Assembly: GCF_042678045.1 (NCBI RefSeq)
Contig: NZ_JBHUDI010000009.1
Span: 310,001 to 374,000, forward strand
DNA length: 64,000 nt
Direction of reading: 5' to 3'
Source: Natrinema amylolyticus_A
GTDB lineage: Archaea; Halobacteriota; Halobacteria; Halobacteriales; Natrialbaceae
Shown here: in pieces, positions 8,716 through 17,641 of the stretch
Layout of the letters: each line of letters opens with the position of its first letter
How positions within the stretch are numbered: position 1 is the stretch's first letter
The notes under the pieces: generated by a model
Database searches by the model: none
What the model saw: the letters and a program-made list of their open reading frames with translations, nothing else
What the model was told of the DNA's origin: nothing
Translations under genes and position numbers: made by a program

Positions 8716-10548
8716 ATGCGCACCCTCGGGGCCCTGCTGGCGGTCGTCGTCGCCGTGTCGCTGGTTGGCTCGATCGCAGTCGTCAGATGGGTCCACCGGC
8801 CAGCACGAGACTGGTACGACGTGGCTCGAGCGCGGCTCGTCTACGGGGTCCCGTGGGGCTCGCTGGTCGTGATCGCGTTCGTCCTCGGCGTCTATCTGGT
8901 CGTCCAGAGCGGCCTGGCGGACTTCGACGATCCCGTGACGATCCCCTTCCGCACGTGGTCGTACTTCTACCCGCTCGGGATGGTGACGGCAGCGTTTTCC
9001 CACGCCGGGCCCGGTCATCTCATCGGGAACCTCGCCGGGACGGCCGTCGTCGCCCCGATCGCCGAGTACGCCTGGGGACACTACACCACCGAACGCGATC
9101 CACACCGTCCCGACGCGTGGCACACCGATCCGCGACTCCGTGCGTTTGTGCTCTTCCCGCTTGCCGTCGTCGGGGTCGGCCTCCTCACGAGTCTGTTCGC
9201 ACTCGGCCCCGTGATCGGCTTTTCAGGCGTCGTCTTCGCGCTCGCCGGCTTCGCGATCGTCCACTACCCCATCGCGACGATTATCGCGACACTCGGCGTC
9301 CAGGGCGTCGTCTTGCGCCTCTACTACGCGCTTCAAGAGCCCATCCGCGTCTATACCGCCGAGCCCAGCCCGCCGTCGGCACCCTCCTGGGCCGGCATCG
9401 CCATCCAGGGCCACGCGCTCGGGCTTTTCGTCGGCTTCGTTCTCGGGATCGCCCTCCTCGAGCGGCGAAACGCCCGGCCCAACCCGCTGTGGCTCTGGCT
9501 TGCCGTGCTCCTCTTTGGGTTCTCGAAGCGGCTGTGGGCGATCTACTGGTACGGTGCCGACGATACGTTCATTCTCTACCAGGGGCCCGGCGTCGCCGTC
9601 GTCGCGGTGCTCGCACTCGTCGTCACGCTGTCGATGACTGCCTCCGAGACACCCCTTTTCCCGCCGCGACTCCGAGGACTGATCGACCGATCCGACGATG
9701 GGTCGACGCAGTCAGCCGGGGTGGAGCCGCCGTCGGTCGCCAGATCGCTCGAGCTCGCCGGGAGCGCCCGCGATCGCGTCGTCACGGCCCGACTCGAGCG
9801 CGTCCGCGAGATAGCCAAAGCGGGCCGCGATCGTGAGCCGAGCCTGCTTGCGCAGTTGACTCGCAGACGAGCCGCGTTCCTGGCGGTCGTCGTCGTGCTC
9901 GCGATCCTCGGCGGCGTCGCCGTCCCCGCGAACTTCCTCGTCGTCGACGACGCGACGGCATCGTCGGATGCGGCCGTCCAGATCGAAGACTACACGGTCG
10001 AGTACGTCGAGGGCGTCCCGAACGAACTCGTCTCCGGGATCGGCATCGAGGCCATCGAGAGCGACGAGGGTCTCGAGGCAAGCGGGGTGATCGTCGCCAG
10101 CGAGCGCCGCGAGATCTGGCTCGAGGTGATCAGCACCCAGCGTCTCGCTTTTACGGGCGAGGAGACGGTCACTGTCGGCGGCCCCGGCTGGCGCGAGGAC
10201 GTCCACGTCGAGCGCACCGGCTGGGAACCGGTCGGCAACGACACCGTCTATCAGGTCTGGCTGTGGGAGAGCGGCGACGACCGCCAGCTGGCGTATGAAT
10301 CCAACGACTCGCAGGCCGACGCACGGATCGCCGGCCGAAACGTGACCGTCGGCTCCGACGACGGGACGTTCGTCCTCGCGGTCGACTCGAGCGAAGCCGA
10401 CGCCGTCGCGACGACGCCGATCCCACGAGAAAACGGGACGGCGACGGCCGGCGGCCTCACCTTCGAGCGCGACGACGAGACGATCTACGCGGCCGCCGAC
10501 GGAACGCGGGTCGCGATCGCGAGCGAGGAGACGTACAACGGATCCTGA
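8716..10548 (+). CDS. rhomboid-family intramembrane serine protease with long C-terminal extension
   Basis: 610 residues. The rhomboid core occupies roughly residues 75-270: HAGPGHLIGN loop, catalytic serine in GFSG (Ser170), partner histidine in QGHALGLFVG (His233), amid six or more membrane helices. Two further membrane segments (about 270-345) and a helical linker follow. Another helix near 435-455 leads into a ~150-residue extracytoplasmic beta-rich domain (DYTVEYVEGVPNEL onward). That makes it far longer than bacterial GlpG (~280 residues). The start at 8716 sits ~25 bp after a TATA-like ACTATACG. The substrate is unknown; the extra domain may recruit it. Confidence 0.88.
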   Translation: MRTLGALLAVVVAVSLVGSIAVVRWVHRPARDWYDVARARLVYGVPWGSLVVIAFVLGVYLVVQSGLADFDDPVTIPFRTWSYFYPLGMVTAAFSHAGPGHLIGNLAGTAVVAPIAEYAWGHYTTERDPHRPDAWHTDPRLRAFVLFPLAVVGVGLLTSLFALGPVIGFSGVVFALAGFAIVHYPIATIIATLGVQGVVLRLYYALQEPIRVYTAEPSPPSAPSWAGIAIQGHALGLFVGFVLGIALLERRNARPNPLWLWLAVLLFGFSKRLWAIYWYGADDTFILYQGPGVAVVAVLALVVTLSMTASETPLFPPRLRGLIDRSDDGSTQSAGVEPPSVARSLELAGSARDRVVTARLERVREIAKAGRDREPSLLAQLTRRRAAFLAVVVVLAILGGVAVPANFLVVDDATASSDAAVQIEDYTVEYVEGVPNELVSGIGIEAIESDEGLEASGVIVASERREIWLEVISTQRLAFTGEETVTVGGPGWREDVHVERTGWEPVGNDTVYQVWLWESGDDRQLAYESNDSQADARIAGRNVTVGSDDGTFVLAVDSSEADAVATTPIPRENGTATAGGLTFERDDETIYAAADGTRVAIASEETYNGS

Positions 10549-10567
10549 CCGCGACTCCGTGTCGCGG
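10549..10567. terminator. short hairpin between convergent genes
   Basis: CCGCGAC (10549-10555), five-base loop, GTCGCGG (10561-10567). It lies immediately after the rhomboid stop codon and immediately before the stop of the opposing methyltransferase gene, so it could end both transcripts. Confidence 0.5.
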
Positions 10568-10568
10568 A

Positions 10569-11213
10569 TTACGACCGCGTCGGCCACTCGATGCGGAAGA
10601 CCTCCGCCTCGAGCGTCGCCTCGGCTTCGGTATGAAAGTCGAACTGCTTGGGCAGCGGGAACGCAGCCCGGAACGCGTGGGTCACCTCCCCGCCCTCGTC
10701 GGCGGCGAACGACTCGACGAACTCCTGGCTCCCTTCGTTGTGGATCGTATAGGAGACCGCTCCGATCTCGCGTGCCGTCTCGAGGAAGTCCCGATCCGCG
10801 TGGCGATTTCCGCGCTGTGCACCGAACGGGGGATTCGAGAGCACGGTGGCGTCGGTGCACGAAAAGGGATGCCGGGTGACGTCGCCACGGAGCCACTCGA
10901 TCGTTCGGTCGTCGCTGTTGCCACCGGCGACCGCCCGTTCGTTTTGTCGGGCGGTCGCGAGCGCGTCGGCGTCGACGTCGATCGCCGCGACGGCGTTGCC
11001 ACCGGCCAGCGTGGCCGCGATCGCGAGCATCCCCGTACCGGTCCCGAGGTCGACGATCTGCCCCTCGAGATCGCCCTGCAGTCCCGCCAGATGACACAGA
11101 TGTGCGGCCAGTTCCGGCGGGGTGAGATACTGCTCGAGGCGCGCGGACGGGTCGGCGAAGTCCGCGACCGACTCGAGTCGACGGGCGAGCGTGCGCCGTG
11201 AGAGATCGGACAT
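10569..11213 (-). CDS. METTL5-like N6-adenine RNA/DNA methyltransferase
   Basis: 214-residue class I SAM methyltransferase: SAM loop IVDLGTGTGMLAIAA (DLGTGTG at 55-61), acidic residue in AAIDVDADAL, and the N6-adenine catalytic tetrapeptide NPPF at 127-130 (VLSNPPFGAQ). The N-terminal LEQYLTPPELAAHL and short length fit the COG2263/METTL5 group, whose eukaryotic member modifies one adenine in 18S rRNA. An rRNA substrate here is inference from the family. Convergent with the rhomboid gene, with 20 bp between the two stops. Confidence 0.87.
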   Translation of the reverse strand: MSDLSRRTLARRLESVADFADPSARLEQYLTPPELAAHLCHLAGLQGDLEGQIVDLGTGTGMLAIAATLAGGNAVAAIDVDADALATARQNERAVAGGNSDDRTIEWLRGDVTRHPFSCTDATVLSNPPFGAQRGNRHADRDFLETAREIGAVSYTIHNEGSQEFVESFAADEGGEVTHAFRAAFPLPKQFDFHTEAEATLEAEVFRIEWPTRS

Positions 11214-11346
11214 AGCCGATCGTCAGTGCTCGAGCGTAATGGACTTCCCGAGGTCTCGGGCGCGGCGACCGGTCGACTGCGCAGGGACGTTCCCGTTTCA
11301 CGACACGTTCGAATAGAGTTAAGGACAGTCCGCGAAAGTTACAGGT

Positions 11347-11529
11347 ATGGAGGAGTGTCCACGGTGTGGGGGTGCGATCGAAGAACTCTCGCTCGGCGAG
11401 GTATCGACGATCATGTGTTCTCGCTGTGGGTTCGCCGACATTCCCGTCGAACACCAGCCGACCGGCGAGGAGGTCGAGTCCTGGCGGGACGCGTTTAACC
11501 GGTTTTACGAGCAGTCGACTGATCGCTGA
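11347..11529 (+). CDS. zinc-ribbon microprotein
   Basis: 60 residues with CPRCGG and CSRCGF (CxxC pairs at about residues 4-7 and 24-27) forming one zinc ribbon, then a short acidic helix ending YEQSTDR. No other domain. It has its own promoter-like AT stretch upstream (GAGTTAAGG near 11315). Such one-domain zinc fingers are abundant in haloarchaea and often have regulatory roles; none can be assigned here. Confidence 0.75.
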   Translation: MEECPRCGGAIEELSLGEVSTIMCSRCGFADIPVEHQPTGEEVESWRDAFNRFYEQSTDR

Positions 11530-11591
11530 CCCGTTCGAGCCGCTCTCTGGACGCCGCAGACGCGAAAAAGGACCGCCACAGCGGCGGTGGA

Positions 11592-12623
11592 TTACTCGTT
11601 TGCAGCTGCCGCTTCCGCTTCGTCCGCTTCCTCCTCGTGATCGACGTCCTCGTCGGAGCGAGCCGCGACGAGACCACCGCGGGCGACGCTGTACAGCGGT
11701 TCGTTCGCGTGCGAGACGCCACTGATCGAGAACGGAATGTTCGCCTCTTCCAGGTGGTCACGGAACAGCGCCTCGAAGCCGTCGGGGCTCGAGGTCCCGC
11801 CGGTGACGACGACGGGGACATCCAGGCCTTCTTCGACGTCTTCCTCGTCGACTTCCTGGACGATGTTCTCGATGACGTAGTCCAGCAGGTTCTCGTAGTA
11901 GATCGACAGCGCACCCTCGACGCCGCCGACGTCGGTCGTGAAGTCGAGTTCGAAGTCGTCCTCCTTGATCGAGGTGACCTTGTCGACGGGCGTGCCGGTC
12001 GCGCGGGCGGCCTGCTCGTCGACCCAGTCGCCACCGCGGGCGACGGAGAACTTCATGACGGGCACCGCGTAGTAGGCCAGACAGACGTTCGTCATGCCGG
12101 CACCGAACGAGATACCGAGGCCGGTGAAGTTGTTGTCCGCGAGTTCGGAGTAGATGACGGACATCCCTTCGTTGATCGGCTCGGCGTCGTAGCCCATGTC
12201 ATCGAGGAAGGACTCGATCGTCTTCTGGTGATACAGCGTCGACAGATCCGAGTCGATTGGGTCCGCTGGCGTCGAGAAATAGAGCTTCTCGTCCGGATAG
12301 GCGGGCTCGCCGACGACCTGTTCGATGATGAGCTTCATCATCGGGATCGCGCTCTGTTCGTCGTTCGAGAGGATCCCGTGTTTCATCGGTCGGCGGGTTT
12401 CCTTGTTAAAGATGTTCGCGAAGTTGAGTGCGTCGTCGCCGACGACATAGACCTTGTCGTCTTTGCGAATATGAAGGACTTCGCTTCGCGAAAGCATCTG
12501 CTCGGCCATATCCGAGTACTCGATCTCGACGAATGAGTTACGCTGTTGCACGAATACCGTGTCGGTTCCATCCTGCTGTGCAGACAGGATGTTCATCGTC
12601 CCGACGTCTAGGCCTTTGGCCAT
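11592..12623 (-). CDS. archaeal actin-family protein (volactin-like)
   Basis: 343-residue actin-fold ATPase. Seen: phosphate-1-like MAKGLDVGTMNI (residues 4-12), phosphate-2 GISFGAGMTNVCLAYY (about residue 169), and an adenosine-type VVVTGGTSSPDGFE loop near residue 270. Regions such as MGYDAEPINEGMSVIYSELADNN match MreB/ParM-type filament formers rather than Hsp70. The acidic C-terminus (EEEADEAEAAAANE) looks like a disordered tail. Haloarchaea have a dynamic actin called volactin, and this gene resembles it; orthology is my inference. The neighbouring minus-strand membrane protein lies just upstream and may be functionally linked. Confidence 0.8.
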   Translation of the reverse strand: MAKGLDVGTMNILSAQQDGTDTVFVQQRNSFVEIEYSDMAEQMLSRSEVLHIRKDDKVYVVGDDALNFANIFNKETRRPMKHGILSNDEQSAIPMMKLIIEQVVGEPAYPDEKLYFSTPADPIDSDLSTLYHQKTIESFLDDMGYDAEPINEGMSVIYSELADNNFTGLGISFGAGMTNVCLAYYAVPVMKFSVARGGDWVDEQAARATGTPVDKVTSIKEDDFELDFTTDVGGVEGALSIYYENLLDYVIENIVQEVDEEDVEEGLDVPVVVTGGTSSPDGFEALFRDHLEEANIPFSISGVSHANEPLYSVARGGLVAARSDEDVDHEEEADEAEAAAANE

Positions 12624-12719
12624 GTGTGGGGAAGGAAACCGACGGATTATAAATCTATGTACGCCACTTACAGATCTGATACTATGAAGAAAGACGCTAT
12701 TTCTTTTGGGTGTCCGACG

Positions 12720-13637
12720 TTAATTCCGTTTTACCAGCTCCCGGATCCGCTCGAGTAGATTCGAGACCGGAGACGTCACCGTCTCGACGGCACTGCTGTC
12801 GTCGGCCGTCGCCAGTTCTTCGGCCCGCTGTTGCTCGCGGAGTTCTTTGAGCTTCGCCGTCTGGTCGTCGACCGTCGAACTCGAGGTGGTCTGTTTCGTC
12901 TCGCCCCCTTTCAGGCCCTTGAGGCCGGCGACCTGTGCGTCGACGCCCGAGGATCGGGTGGTCGTGGTACCGACGTCGGTGTCGACGTTGACGTCGTCGA
13001 AGTCGTCCTCGGAGAAACTCAGGCGTTTGTGTTCGGTCTTCTCGACGCCGCCCCACGAGAGTTCGACGTCCTCCATCGCGTCGTCGATGTCCTGTTGGAC
13101 CTCCGCGTCGGTCACGTCAGGGTCGTCGTCTTCCTCGTCGGTCACCACCACCTCGGCCTGCTGTGCCAGGTCGAGATAGTGGGCGATCAGTGCTGCGCCC
13201 GTCGAGGCGGTGATCCCGGCGAGCCCGACGGCGTACACCGCAACCACCTGAACGGTGTAGTCGTCACCATAGCCGTTCCAATCGTGGGGATAGACGACGA
13301 GGAAGCCGGCGACCGCGGCGACAGTGATCGCGACGCCGCCGATCGATGTGTACAACATCCGTCGTTCCGACGGGAGAAGCGTGACGATCCCGAGCATGAC
13401 GATGGGAAGACCCAACATCGCGATCGCGTACGCGGGCCCGACCCACGCGAAGTAGTCGGCGGATCGTGGCGTGTACGTGTTGCCCCAGAGAAAGAGCAAC
13501 AATGCGACGACTGCCAGCCCGATGCCGCCCAGGAACAGACCGAACCCGACGTAGACGTCGGTCCGGTCCTCCGGTTCACCGATGTATTGGCGGTAGAGGT
13601 CGAAGAGATACCCGTCTGGGGCCTGTTCCGCTGCCAT
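12720..13637 (-). CDS. polytopic membrane protein with acidic cytoplasmic tail, upstream of actin gene
   Basis: 305 residues. The N-terminal ~175 residues hold about five membrane helices (VYVGFGLFLGGIGLAVVALLLFLWG; YAIAMLGLPIVMLGIVTLL; TSIGGVAITVAAVAGFLVVY; QVVAVYAVGLAGITASTGAALIAHYL). The remainder is hydrophilic: acidic (VVTDEEDDDPDVTD), then Ser/Thr-rich, ending in a helical stretch LKELREQQRAEELA and SNLLERIRELVKRN. No catalytic motif is seen. It lies 96 bp upstream of the actin gene on the same strand, which suggests a membrane partner or anchor for the filament. That link is inference only. Confidence 0.75.
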   Translation of the reverse strand: MAAEQAPDGYLFDLYRQYIGEPEDRTDVYVGFGLFLGGIGLAVVALLLFLWGNTYTPRSADYFAWVGPAYAIAMLGLPIVMLGIVTLLPSERRMLYTSIGGVAITVAAVAGFLVVYPHDWNGYGDDYTVQVVAVYAVGLAGITASTGAALIAHYLDLAQQAEVVVTDEEDDDPDVTDAEVQQDIDDAMEDVELSWGGVEKTEHKRLSFSEDDFDDVNVDTDVGTTTTRSSGVDAQVAGLKGLKGGETKQTTSSSTVDDQTAKLKELREQQRAEELATADDSSAVETVTSPVSNLLERIRELVKRN

Positions 13638-13878
13638 TGACCCCCCGTTTATGCTCCAGTACTATGACTGTTGGGACGAGAAACGAACTCGACGACCGCC
13701 TGGCTCGAGCCGTGCAGAGGCCACTGGAAGCTGCTACCAGATGGTTGCTGGGCAGGACCGCTGCATCGCCAGGACCAGCAGTGACACGACACGTCGATCG
13801 CGGCGCAACGTGTAACTTGCAGCGAATGACTCCATAGTTTGATGACGGTTGGGCCAAAAGCTACTTCTATCTCGAATA

Positions 13879-14466
13879 ATGGCTGGTAATACGAACACCG
13901 TCCTCGTCGCGGATGACGATCCCGCCGTCGTCGATCGACTGCGATCGTGGCTCGACGACTACCGAGTCGAAGCGACGACGGACGGGGACGAGACGATCGC
14001 ACTCCTCGAGGCTGCCGACGCAGTTGTGGTCGGTCATGACCTCCTGACAGTGTCCGGAGCTGTCGTCGCAGCCGAGATCGAACGCCGCGCGACGACACAG
14101 ACGATGGCGATCCTCCGCGAGAGCACGGATACCCACGACTCCCGGTTTTCCATCGGCAACACGCTCGTCAAACCCGTCGAGAAGGACGCGGTTCTCGAGA
14201 CCGTCGACAGGCTCGTCCGTCGCGCCAGGTACGACGAGCTGATCGCGGAGTGTACGACGCTCGCGACTGAACGGGGCGCGCTCGAGGCCGGAACCGACAC
14301 CGCAGTCGCCGCACAGTCCGAGACGCTGCAACGGGAGCTCGACGAGGTATTGACGGAACTCGACGAACTGGTAGGATCGTTCGACGACGACGATTTCCGG
14401 GCCGCGTTCGCGACGTGTGAGTTCGGGACGACCACGCAGCCGCGACGTGTACGCGAGCAGTCTTGA
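13879..14466 (+). CDS. HalX-type response-regulator-like protein with degenerate receiver
   Basis: 195 residues. A receiver-like domain (residues 1-115) keeps the acidic pocket (VLVADDDPAVVDRL) and the conserved lysine (TLVKPVEKD). At the phosphoacceptor site it reads ADAVVVGHDLLTVSG where active members have a DVVLLDRRMPGLSG-like string, so the Asp is replaced by Gly. The C-terminal HalX domain (RARYDELIAECTTLATERGALE onward) is helical and coiled-coil-like. It probably acts as a phosphorylation-independent adaptor. The ATG at 13879 fits the family start. Transcribed alone, upstream of dph2. Confidence 0.8.
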   Translation: MAGNTNTVLVADDDPAVVDRLRSWLDDYRVEATTDGDETIALLEAADAVVVGHDLLTVSGAVVAAEIERRATTQTMAILRESTDTHDSRFSIGNTLVKPVEKDAVLETVDRLVRRARYDELIAECTTLATERGALEAGTDTAVAAQSETLQRELDEVLTELDELVGSFDDDDFRAAFATCEFGTTTQPRRVREQS

Positions 14467-14532
14467 GGGGCGCCGATATTCTCCGCTCTCGACAGCGTGC
14501 AGTATATACGTTCGTGGCCGCAAGGGCTGTCA

Positions 14533-15582
14533 ATGAGTCAGGAGCCGGAGTACAGCGAGGGCGACCTCAGGAACACCGGGATGCGTCTCAAACACGATCG
14601 CGAGTGGGACTACGAACTCGAGGAGATCGTCGCCGCAATCGAGGAGCGAGACGCGAAAAAGGTCGGACTGCAGTTCCCCGAGGGGCTGAAGCGACGCGGC
14701 CCAGCCGTCGCCGACGACCTGCGGGAACTGGCCGACGACGACGTGACGTTCATGCTGTCGGGCCAGCCCTGCTATGGGGCCTGTGACCTCGACACCTATC
14801 TGATGAAACGCACCGACGTGTTCGTTCACTTCGGCCACTCGCCGATGAAGAACACGGACAAGGTCATCTACGTGCCGCTGTTCTCGAACGTGGAGGTCGA
14901 ACCGATCATGGAGGAAGCGCTCGAGACGCTCGAGTCGCCCGAGGAGACCGAGGGCGTCGGCCTCGTGACGACGGCCCAGCATATGAACCGGTACGACGAG
15001 ATGACGGCGTTCCTAGAGGAGCGCGGGTACGAGGTTCACAGCCGTCGTGGCGACGAGCGGCTGACTCACGAGGGGCAGGTGCTCGGCTGTAACTACGCGA
15101 GTGCGGACGTTCCGGCCGACCAGGTGCTGTACGTCGGCGGCGGCAAGTTCCACCCGCTGGGACTGGCGATGGAACACCCCGACAAACACGTCGTCATCGC
15201 GGATCCGGTCAACAACGTCGTCACCGTCGCGGACACGGAGAAGTTCATGAAGCAGCGCTACGGCGCGATCCATCGCGCGATGGACGCCGAGAAGTGGGGA
15301 GTCATCTTCTGTACCAAGATCGGCCAGGGTCGCTGGGAGATCGCCCAGGAGATCTTAGACGACAACGACAACGCCTACCTCATCACGATGGACGAGGTGA
15401 CTCCCGACCGACTGCGCAACTTCGATATGGACGCGTTCGTCAACACCGGCTGTCCGCGGATCACGACCGACGACGGCCCGCAGTTCCACAAGCCGATGCT
15501 CACTCCCGGCGAGTACCGGATCGCCGTCGGCGACGAACCACTCGATAGCCTCTCGTTCGATACGTTCCACGGCACCTGGTAA
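14533..15582 (+). CDS. dph2: diphthamide synthase, radical 3-amino-3-carboxypropyl transferase
   Basis: First step of diphthamide synthesis on the histidine of elongation factor 2: a [4Fe-4S]-SAM enzyme that transfers the aminocarboxypropyl group. 349 residues in three repeated Dph2 domains. The cluster cysteines lie in SGQPCYGACDL (Cys80, with Cys84 nearby), VLGCNYAS (Cys186) and VNTGCPRI (Cys307). LQFPEGLKRR and the C-terminal FHGTW are also typical. The ATG at 14533 is preferred over the upstream frame extension. A TATA-like GTATATACG precedes it at about 14500-14508. Confidence 0.95.
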   Translation: MSQEPEYSEGDLRNTGMRLKHDREWDYELEEIVAAIEERDAKKVGLQFPEGLKRRGPAVADDLRELADDDVTFMLSGQPCYGACDLDTYLMKRTDVFVHFGHSPMKNTDKVIYVPLFSNVEVEPIMEEALETLESPEETEGVGLVTTAQHMNRYDEMTAFLEERGYEVHSRRGDERLTHEGQVLGCNYASADVPADQVLYVGGGKFHPLGLAMEHPDKHVVIADPVNNVVTVADTEKFMKQRYGAIHRAMDAEKWGVIFCTKIGQGRWEIAQEILDDNDNAYLITMDEVTPDRLRNFDMDAFVNTGCPRITTDDGPQFHKPMLTPGEYRIAVGDEPLDSLSFDTFHGTW

Positions 15583-15814
15583 CGGGTTTTCTGTCGGCGC
15601 TCTTTCCGTGGCCGTCACGCGTTTCGTGGTCAGTTGTTGTTCAGTGACGAGTTTATGGAACTGAAAGCTCGGCAGCCATAGCGAAATATGCTACTACCAT
15701 CCTCACAAAAAGAGTGTGTATTGTCGAAGATAGTGTATAAATACTGCATTCTGGTGTGGTTCCCAAATCAGTTTGGAGGTGTTCTTTTGCCCACTAGTCA
15801 CCGACCAGTAGTCG

Positions 15815-16594
15815 ATGAGTAACTCAGCTTCGAGCGGATCGACGGCCGCTGTCCGTGATGAGTTCTTCGACGCCCTCGCCGACACCCGTCGACGAACCGT
15901 TCTCCGGCTCGTCCATCGGCAGTCGCCCGACAGGATCGGGAAAGACGATCTTGCGCGCCATCTCGCAGCAGTAACGATGGACAAACGGTCCGCCGAGGTG
16001 ACTGACGAGGACCATCGACAGGCACTCGTCGACCTCCATCATCGACTGGTCCCAGCGCTGATCGATGTCGGCCTCCTCGAGGAATCCGACGACGGGACGG
16101 TCGCGCTCGGTGAGCATGCAGCCTTCGACGATCCTCATCTCGAGGCAGTCGTTTCGACGCGCCACGGCGCTGACGACGCGACGCTCGACGCGGTGTTCCG
16201 TGCGCTTGCCGATGAACACCGGCGGGCGATCCTGTCGATACTGGTCGATGCGGATCGCCCGCTCGAGACCGAAACACTGGCTCGTCGTATTGCGGCTCGC
16301 AAGGCAGAGACGACCGCCCGTGAGGTCGCTCGGGACCGCGTCGACGAGGTACTGACCTCGCTTGTTCACGTTCACGTGCCCATGCTGGCCGACGCCTCGC
16401 TCGTCGAGTACGACCCCGAAACGGGACGAGTCGCCGATGGGGACCAGCCGATCGTTCGCGCCGAGTGGCGACAGTCCGACGACGACACGGCGGCGACAGC
16501 GACCGATGAGCAGATTACCGTCGAACGGCGTGAGGACAGCCACACGCTCGCGGCCCACCACCAGATCTATCGCGCCCAGCCACGCTCTTCGTAA
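15815..16594 (+). CDS. transcription regulator with two tandem winged-helix domains (DUF7344-like)
   Basis: 259 residues containing an internal duplication. The first copy starts DEFFDALADTRRRTVLRLVHRQ (residues 15-36), the second DAVFRALADEHRRAILSILVDADRP (about 123-147). Each is followed by ~80 residues including an L..V.HVHVP-type helix and a Y/E-rich wing ending in SLVEYDPETG or LLEESDDGT. This is the haloarchaeal winged-helix pattern I associate with DUF7344, normally present once per protein. A strong TATA-like GTGTATAAATACTG sits at about 15732-15745. Targets are unknown. Confidence 0.78.
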   Translation: MSNSASSGSTAAVRDEFFDALADTRRRTVLRLVHRQSPDRIGKDDLARHLAAVTMDKRSAEVTDEDHRQALVDLHHRLVPALIDVGLLEESDDGTVALGEHAAFDDPHLEAVVSTRHGADDATLDAVFRALADEHRRAILSILVDADRPLETETLARRIAARKAETTAREVARDRVDEVLTSLVHVHVPMLADASLVEYDPETGRVADGDQPIVRAEWRQSDDDTAATATDEQITVERREDSHTLAAHHQIYRAQPRSS

Positions 16595-16751
16595 CTGCGC
16601 CGAAGCCAGACGGTGGCGAGAGCGTGGCGTGAGCGACGGCAGTATCGGGCGATGAGACGGCACTGACTCCGCTTGGACGCCGACCGCGATTCGTCCTCCC
16701 ATAGACGAGGAGACGACAACACTTACCCAGTCGGTCCCCACAGCCTCGAGT

Positions 16752-17585
16752 ATGATCGAAAGCGACTGGGACGACTGGCTCGTCCGCGACGTCGAAGACG
16801 CGACTCCGGACGGTGTCGCCGTCTGGTATCTCGGCTGTAACGGCTTCGTCCTGAAAGGGTCCGAGGGAACGACGATCTACATCGATCCGTACCTCGGGCT
16901 TGGCGATCCGCCGCGGACGGTCCGGATGATCCCCGTGCCGTTCGATCCCGACGACGTCGCGGAGGCCGACGCCGTCTTCGCGACCCACGAACACACCGAC
17001 CACGTCCACGGCCCGAGTCAGGCGCCGATCCTCGCGAACACGGGCGCGACTTTCTATGCTCCCGACGATAGCGTCGCGAAAGCCCGCGACGAAGAGGCGT
17101 GGACCGACGAGTGGGACGTCGACGACGAGCAGTTGACCGAGGTTTCCGAAGGCGACACCCTCGAGATCGGCGAGTTCACCGTCCACGTCGAGCAGGCCAA
17201 CGATCCCGACGCGACCCATCCCGTCAGCTACGTGTTCGAACACGACGCCGGCACCTTCTTCCACGGTGGCGATACGAAGCCGACCGACGAGTTCGAACGG
17301 ATCGGCGACGAGTACGACATCGATCTCGCAGTGTTTGCCTTCGGCACTGTCGGGCAGATCCCCGACAAACAGACCCGCGAGCCTAAACGAACCCGCTGGT
17401 ACAACGACGAAAACCAGCTCGTCGAATGTGCCGCCGCCCTCGAGTGTGATCGGCTCCTGCCGAGTCACTGGGACATGTGGAAGGGTCTGACTGCCGATCC
17501 CACGGCGCTGCACCACCACACGGCCAGTTTCGCGTATCCAAAGCGGCTCGAGATCGTCGAGATCGGCGATCGCGCGGTTTTGTAA
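16752..17585 (+). CDS. UlaG-like MBL-fold metallo-hydrolase
   Basis: 277 residues. The metallo-beta-lactamase fold is shown by ATHEHTDHVHG (His79, His81, Asp83, His84), HGGDTKP (second metal site) and LLPSHWDMW near the C-terminus. These and the WYLGCNGFVLKG start resemble the UlaG (L-ascorbate-6-phosphate lactonase) branch. The neighbourhood has no ascorbate genes, so the substrate is left open. Transcribed alone, between the winged-helix regulator and the acidic repeat protein. Confidence 0.82.
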   Translation: MIESDWDDWLVRDVEDATPDGVAVWYLGCNGFVLKGSEGTTIYIDPYLGLGDPPRTVRMIPVPFDPDDVAEADAVFATHEHTDHVHGPSQAPILANTGATFYAPDDSVAKARDEEAWTDEWDVDDEQLTEVSEGDTLEIGEFTVHVEQANDPDATHPVSYVFEHDAGTFFHGGDTKPTDEFERIGDEYDIDLAVFAFGTVGQIPDKQTREPKRTRWYNDENQLVECAAALECDRLLPSHWDMWKGLTADPTALHHHTASFAYPKRLEIVEIGDRAVL

Positions 17586-17641
17586 CGATTTCCAAACTGT
17601 CCGCACGTTTTATAGTAATGGTATGGTAACGTTGGTCCCAT

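Noticed and set aside
9712..11454. 580-codon minus-strand frame
   Set aside because: Overlaps the rhomboid and methyltransferase genes, both well supported; its translation is Arg-rich with no family pattern.
13664..13837. 57-codon frame beginning MTVGTRNELDDRLARAVQRP
   Set aside because: Start looks plausible but the promoter spacing is wrong and the second half is not protein-like; no homology recognised.
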